A program made the translations under genes and the position numbers. Under the pieces are notes generated by a model, which saw only the letters and a list, made by a program, of their open reading frames with translations, had not been told where the DNA came from and ran no database searches. DNA of 50,295 nucleotides from a virus. The DNA lies in IMG/VR virus record IMGVR_UViG_3300025769_000184, positions 1 to 50,295 of that record. One strand, written 5' to 3'. This document shows, piece by piece, positions 49,477-50,295 of the stretch (its first letter is position 1; each line of letters starts with the position of its first letter).

Positions 49477-49838
49477 TACTCTTCTTCTGAAGCGTAGAGA
49501 TCAGGCTGCTGCACTTTGCACTCCTTGATGAACTCCTCTTCTGCTGCGGAGTTGCCGAAGGAGTGGACGCCAGGGTAGACACACCAGATCATCTGGTTGT
49601 CCCAGCTTGGATCTGGATCTCCATTCCAGAGAACATCGACGTGCCAGCTAGAAGAGAATACAGGTGCAGTGACTTCATTGTCGTCTGCATCATACACCCC
49701 TTTTTTGGTTACGATGTTGCCAAGGACTACGATGCTGTGGGGGTGAGAAGGGTGCCCTTCTTCATCCACCCCCAGGGCCTTGATCTTCGTTGTGGCGGCA
49801 GACTTGCTGCCGAACTCGTACTTTCTAAATTTTCTCAT
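49476..49838 (-). CDS. Conserved phage structural-type protein
   Basis: The 120-residue protein reads MRKFRKYEFGSKSAATTKIKALGVDEEG, then HPHSIVVLGNIVTKKGVYDADDNEVTAP and SSSWHVDVLWNGD, and ends in an acidic tail. The pattern 'V-L-G-x-I-V ... G-x-Y-D ... W/Y-H-V-D-V-L/M-W' is common in marine phage structural regions. It lies between a LamG-like protein and the repeat protein, so an appendage role is likely. Function unknown. Confidence 0.6.
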   Translation of the reverse strand: MRKFRKYEFGSKSAATTKIKALGVDEEGHPSHPHSIVVLGNIVTKKGVYDADDNEVTAPVFSSSWHVDVLWNGDPDPSWDNQMIWCVYPGVHSFGNSAAEEEFIKECKVQQPDLYASEEE

Positions 49839-49842
49839 TGTC

Positions 49843-50295
49843 TTACGATGTCAGGTCGATACACTCTTGATCGGTGAGCACTCTGTCCCAGGCGGCGATT
49901 TGCTTGACTCTGATGGGAGTTGACTCGCCGTCCAGGAGGATCCTATTCCATCTTTCCATATTCGTGTTCACGTCATCCTTTACTTCAACGCCGTCGTGGA
50001 AGACCTTGATCCTGCCGCTTCCCCAATCTCTTGTGATGCAAAACTTTGGTGCGGTGCCTGTATGCTCAATGCCTGAGGGGACAAACAACCCATCTTTGTC
50101 TTGGAACACTGTGGTAAGTCTCTGCTGGTTGGTGGCTGATCTGTAGATTCTCAAGCTACCGAGGTTGCCAGCGGCGCTAATCGTGATGGTGCTGCCTCCG
50201 TAATCTCTAGGTATGTCTCTGTTTTCTGCAAGCTCGACAAACCAAGTGACATTCTCACCAACCATGTAGTCTGCAAGATCGAGGTTGCCATTATT
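49843..50295 (-). CDS. LamG/concanavalin-like virion protein (5' partial)
   Basis: The frame is open to the right edge of the window (NNGNLDLADYMVGENVTWFVEL), so the N-terminus is missing. The visible 150 residues contain GSLRIYRSATNQQ, SGRIKVFHDGVEVKDD, RWNRILLDG and the end IKQIAAWDRVLTDQECIDL, the classic final strand and helix of LamG-type jelly rolls (A-x-W-x-R-x-L-T/S). It likely is a sugar-binding fibre or tail tip part. It ends 4 bases before the next gene. Confidence 0.7.
   Translation of the reverse strand, partial: NNGNLDLADYMVGENVTWFVELAENRDIPRDYGGSTITISAAGNLGSLRIYRSATNQQRLTTVFQDKDGLFVPSGIEHTGTAPKFCITRDWGSGRIKVFHDGVEVKDDVNTNMERWNRILLDGESTPIRVKQIAAWDRVLTDQECIDLTS

Noticed and set aside
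1-50295. CRISPR array, IS element, integrase, attachment site or rRNA
   Set aside because: No regularly spaced direct repeats, no transposase or integrase motifs, no terminal inverted repeats and no rRNA sequence were seen on either strand. The tRNA could in principle mark an attachment site, but it lies inside the structural operon.

Overview
This window looks like part of the genome of a tailed dsDNA phage of podovirus type that infects a Bacteroidota host, probably marine. The terminase, portal, major capsid protein and very large tail stabilisation protein read like the crAss-like (Crassvirales) structural module. The host phylum is indicated by a phage-borne cargo protein with a type IX secretion (T9SS) C-terminal sorting domain, by A/T-rich translation leaders without Shine-Dalgarno sequences, and by TATATTTG boxes that match the Bacteroidota -7 promoter element. 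No integrase, rRNA or clear host gene is present. Both window ends cut through genes, so the genome continues on either side. All family assignments come from reading the sequence; no database search was run.

Layout. (1) Positions 1-7062, plus strand: replication and nucleotide metabolism. This holds a RecB/Cas4-type nuclease (partial), an SSB-like protein with an acidic DDLPF tail, a DUF1599/Nmad1-like protein, a fused primase-helicase, two further PD-(D/E)XK nucleases, and class I ribonucleotide reductase NrdB-NrdA, closed by a strong UUCG terminator. (2) Positions 7146-11410, minus strand: an envelope and lysis cassette with a three-TM holin, the T9SS cargo protein, an outer-membrane barrel, a small TM/coiled-coil protein and an exported thioredoxin-fold protein without CxxC. 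(3) Positions 11407-23628, minus strand: internal virion or ejection proteins, including a giant polyvalent protein of about 2933 residues whose 5' end is broken by a T10 tract. (4) Positions 22765-46629, minus strand: tail, neck, capsid, decoration, fibre, portal and terminase genes, with several internal terminators and TATATTTG boxes. (5) Positions 46619-48660, minus strand: a zinc-ribbon peptide, tRNA-Arg(UCU), small genes and a two-lobed GroES-like co-chaperonin. (6) Positions 48676-49098, plus strand: a winged-helix-like regulator candidate. (7) Positions 49099-50295, minus strand: appendage genes, namely a triple-repeat protein, an unknown protein and a LamG-like protein (partial).

How the parts fit. 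The plus-strand block makes and processes DNA and supplies dNTPs. The minus-strand block builds the particle (terminase, portal, scaffold, capsid, neck, tail, ejection proteins) and ends with the holin, and the envelope genes are translationally coupled to that holin. Stop-start overlaps of TAATG or ATGA link most neighbours. The phage seems to supply its own folding helper (GroES-like) and an AGA/AGG-decoding tRNA for late expression.

The most unusual part is region 2. There a phage appears to use the host's T9SS and outer-membrane assembly to place its own proteins on the cell surface at the time of lysis. The T10 frameshift at the start of the giant ejection protein and the two-lobed GroES-like protein also deserve attention.
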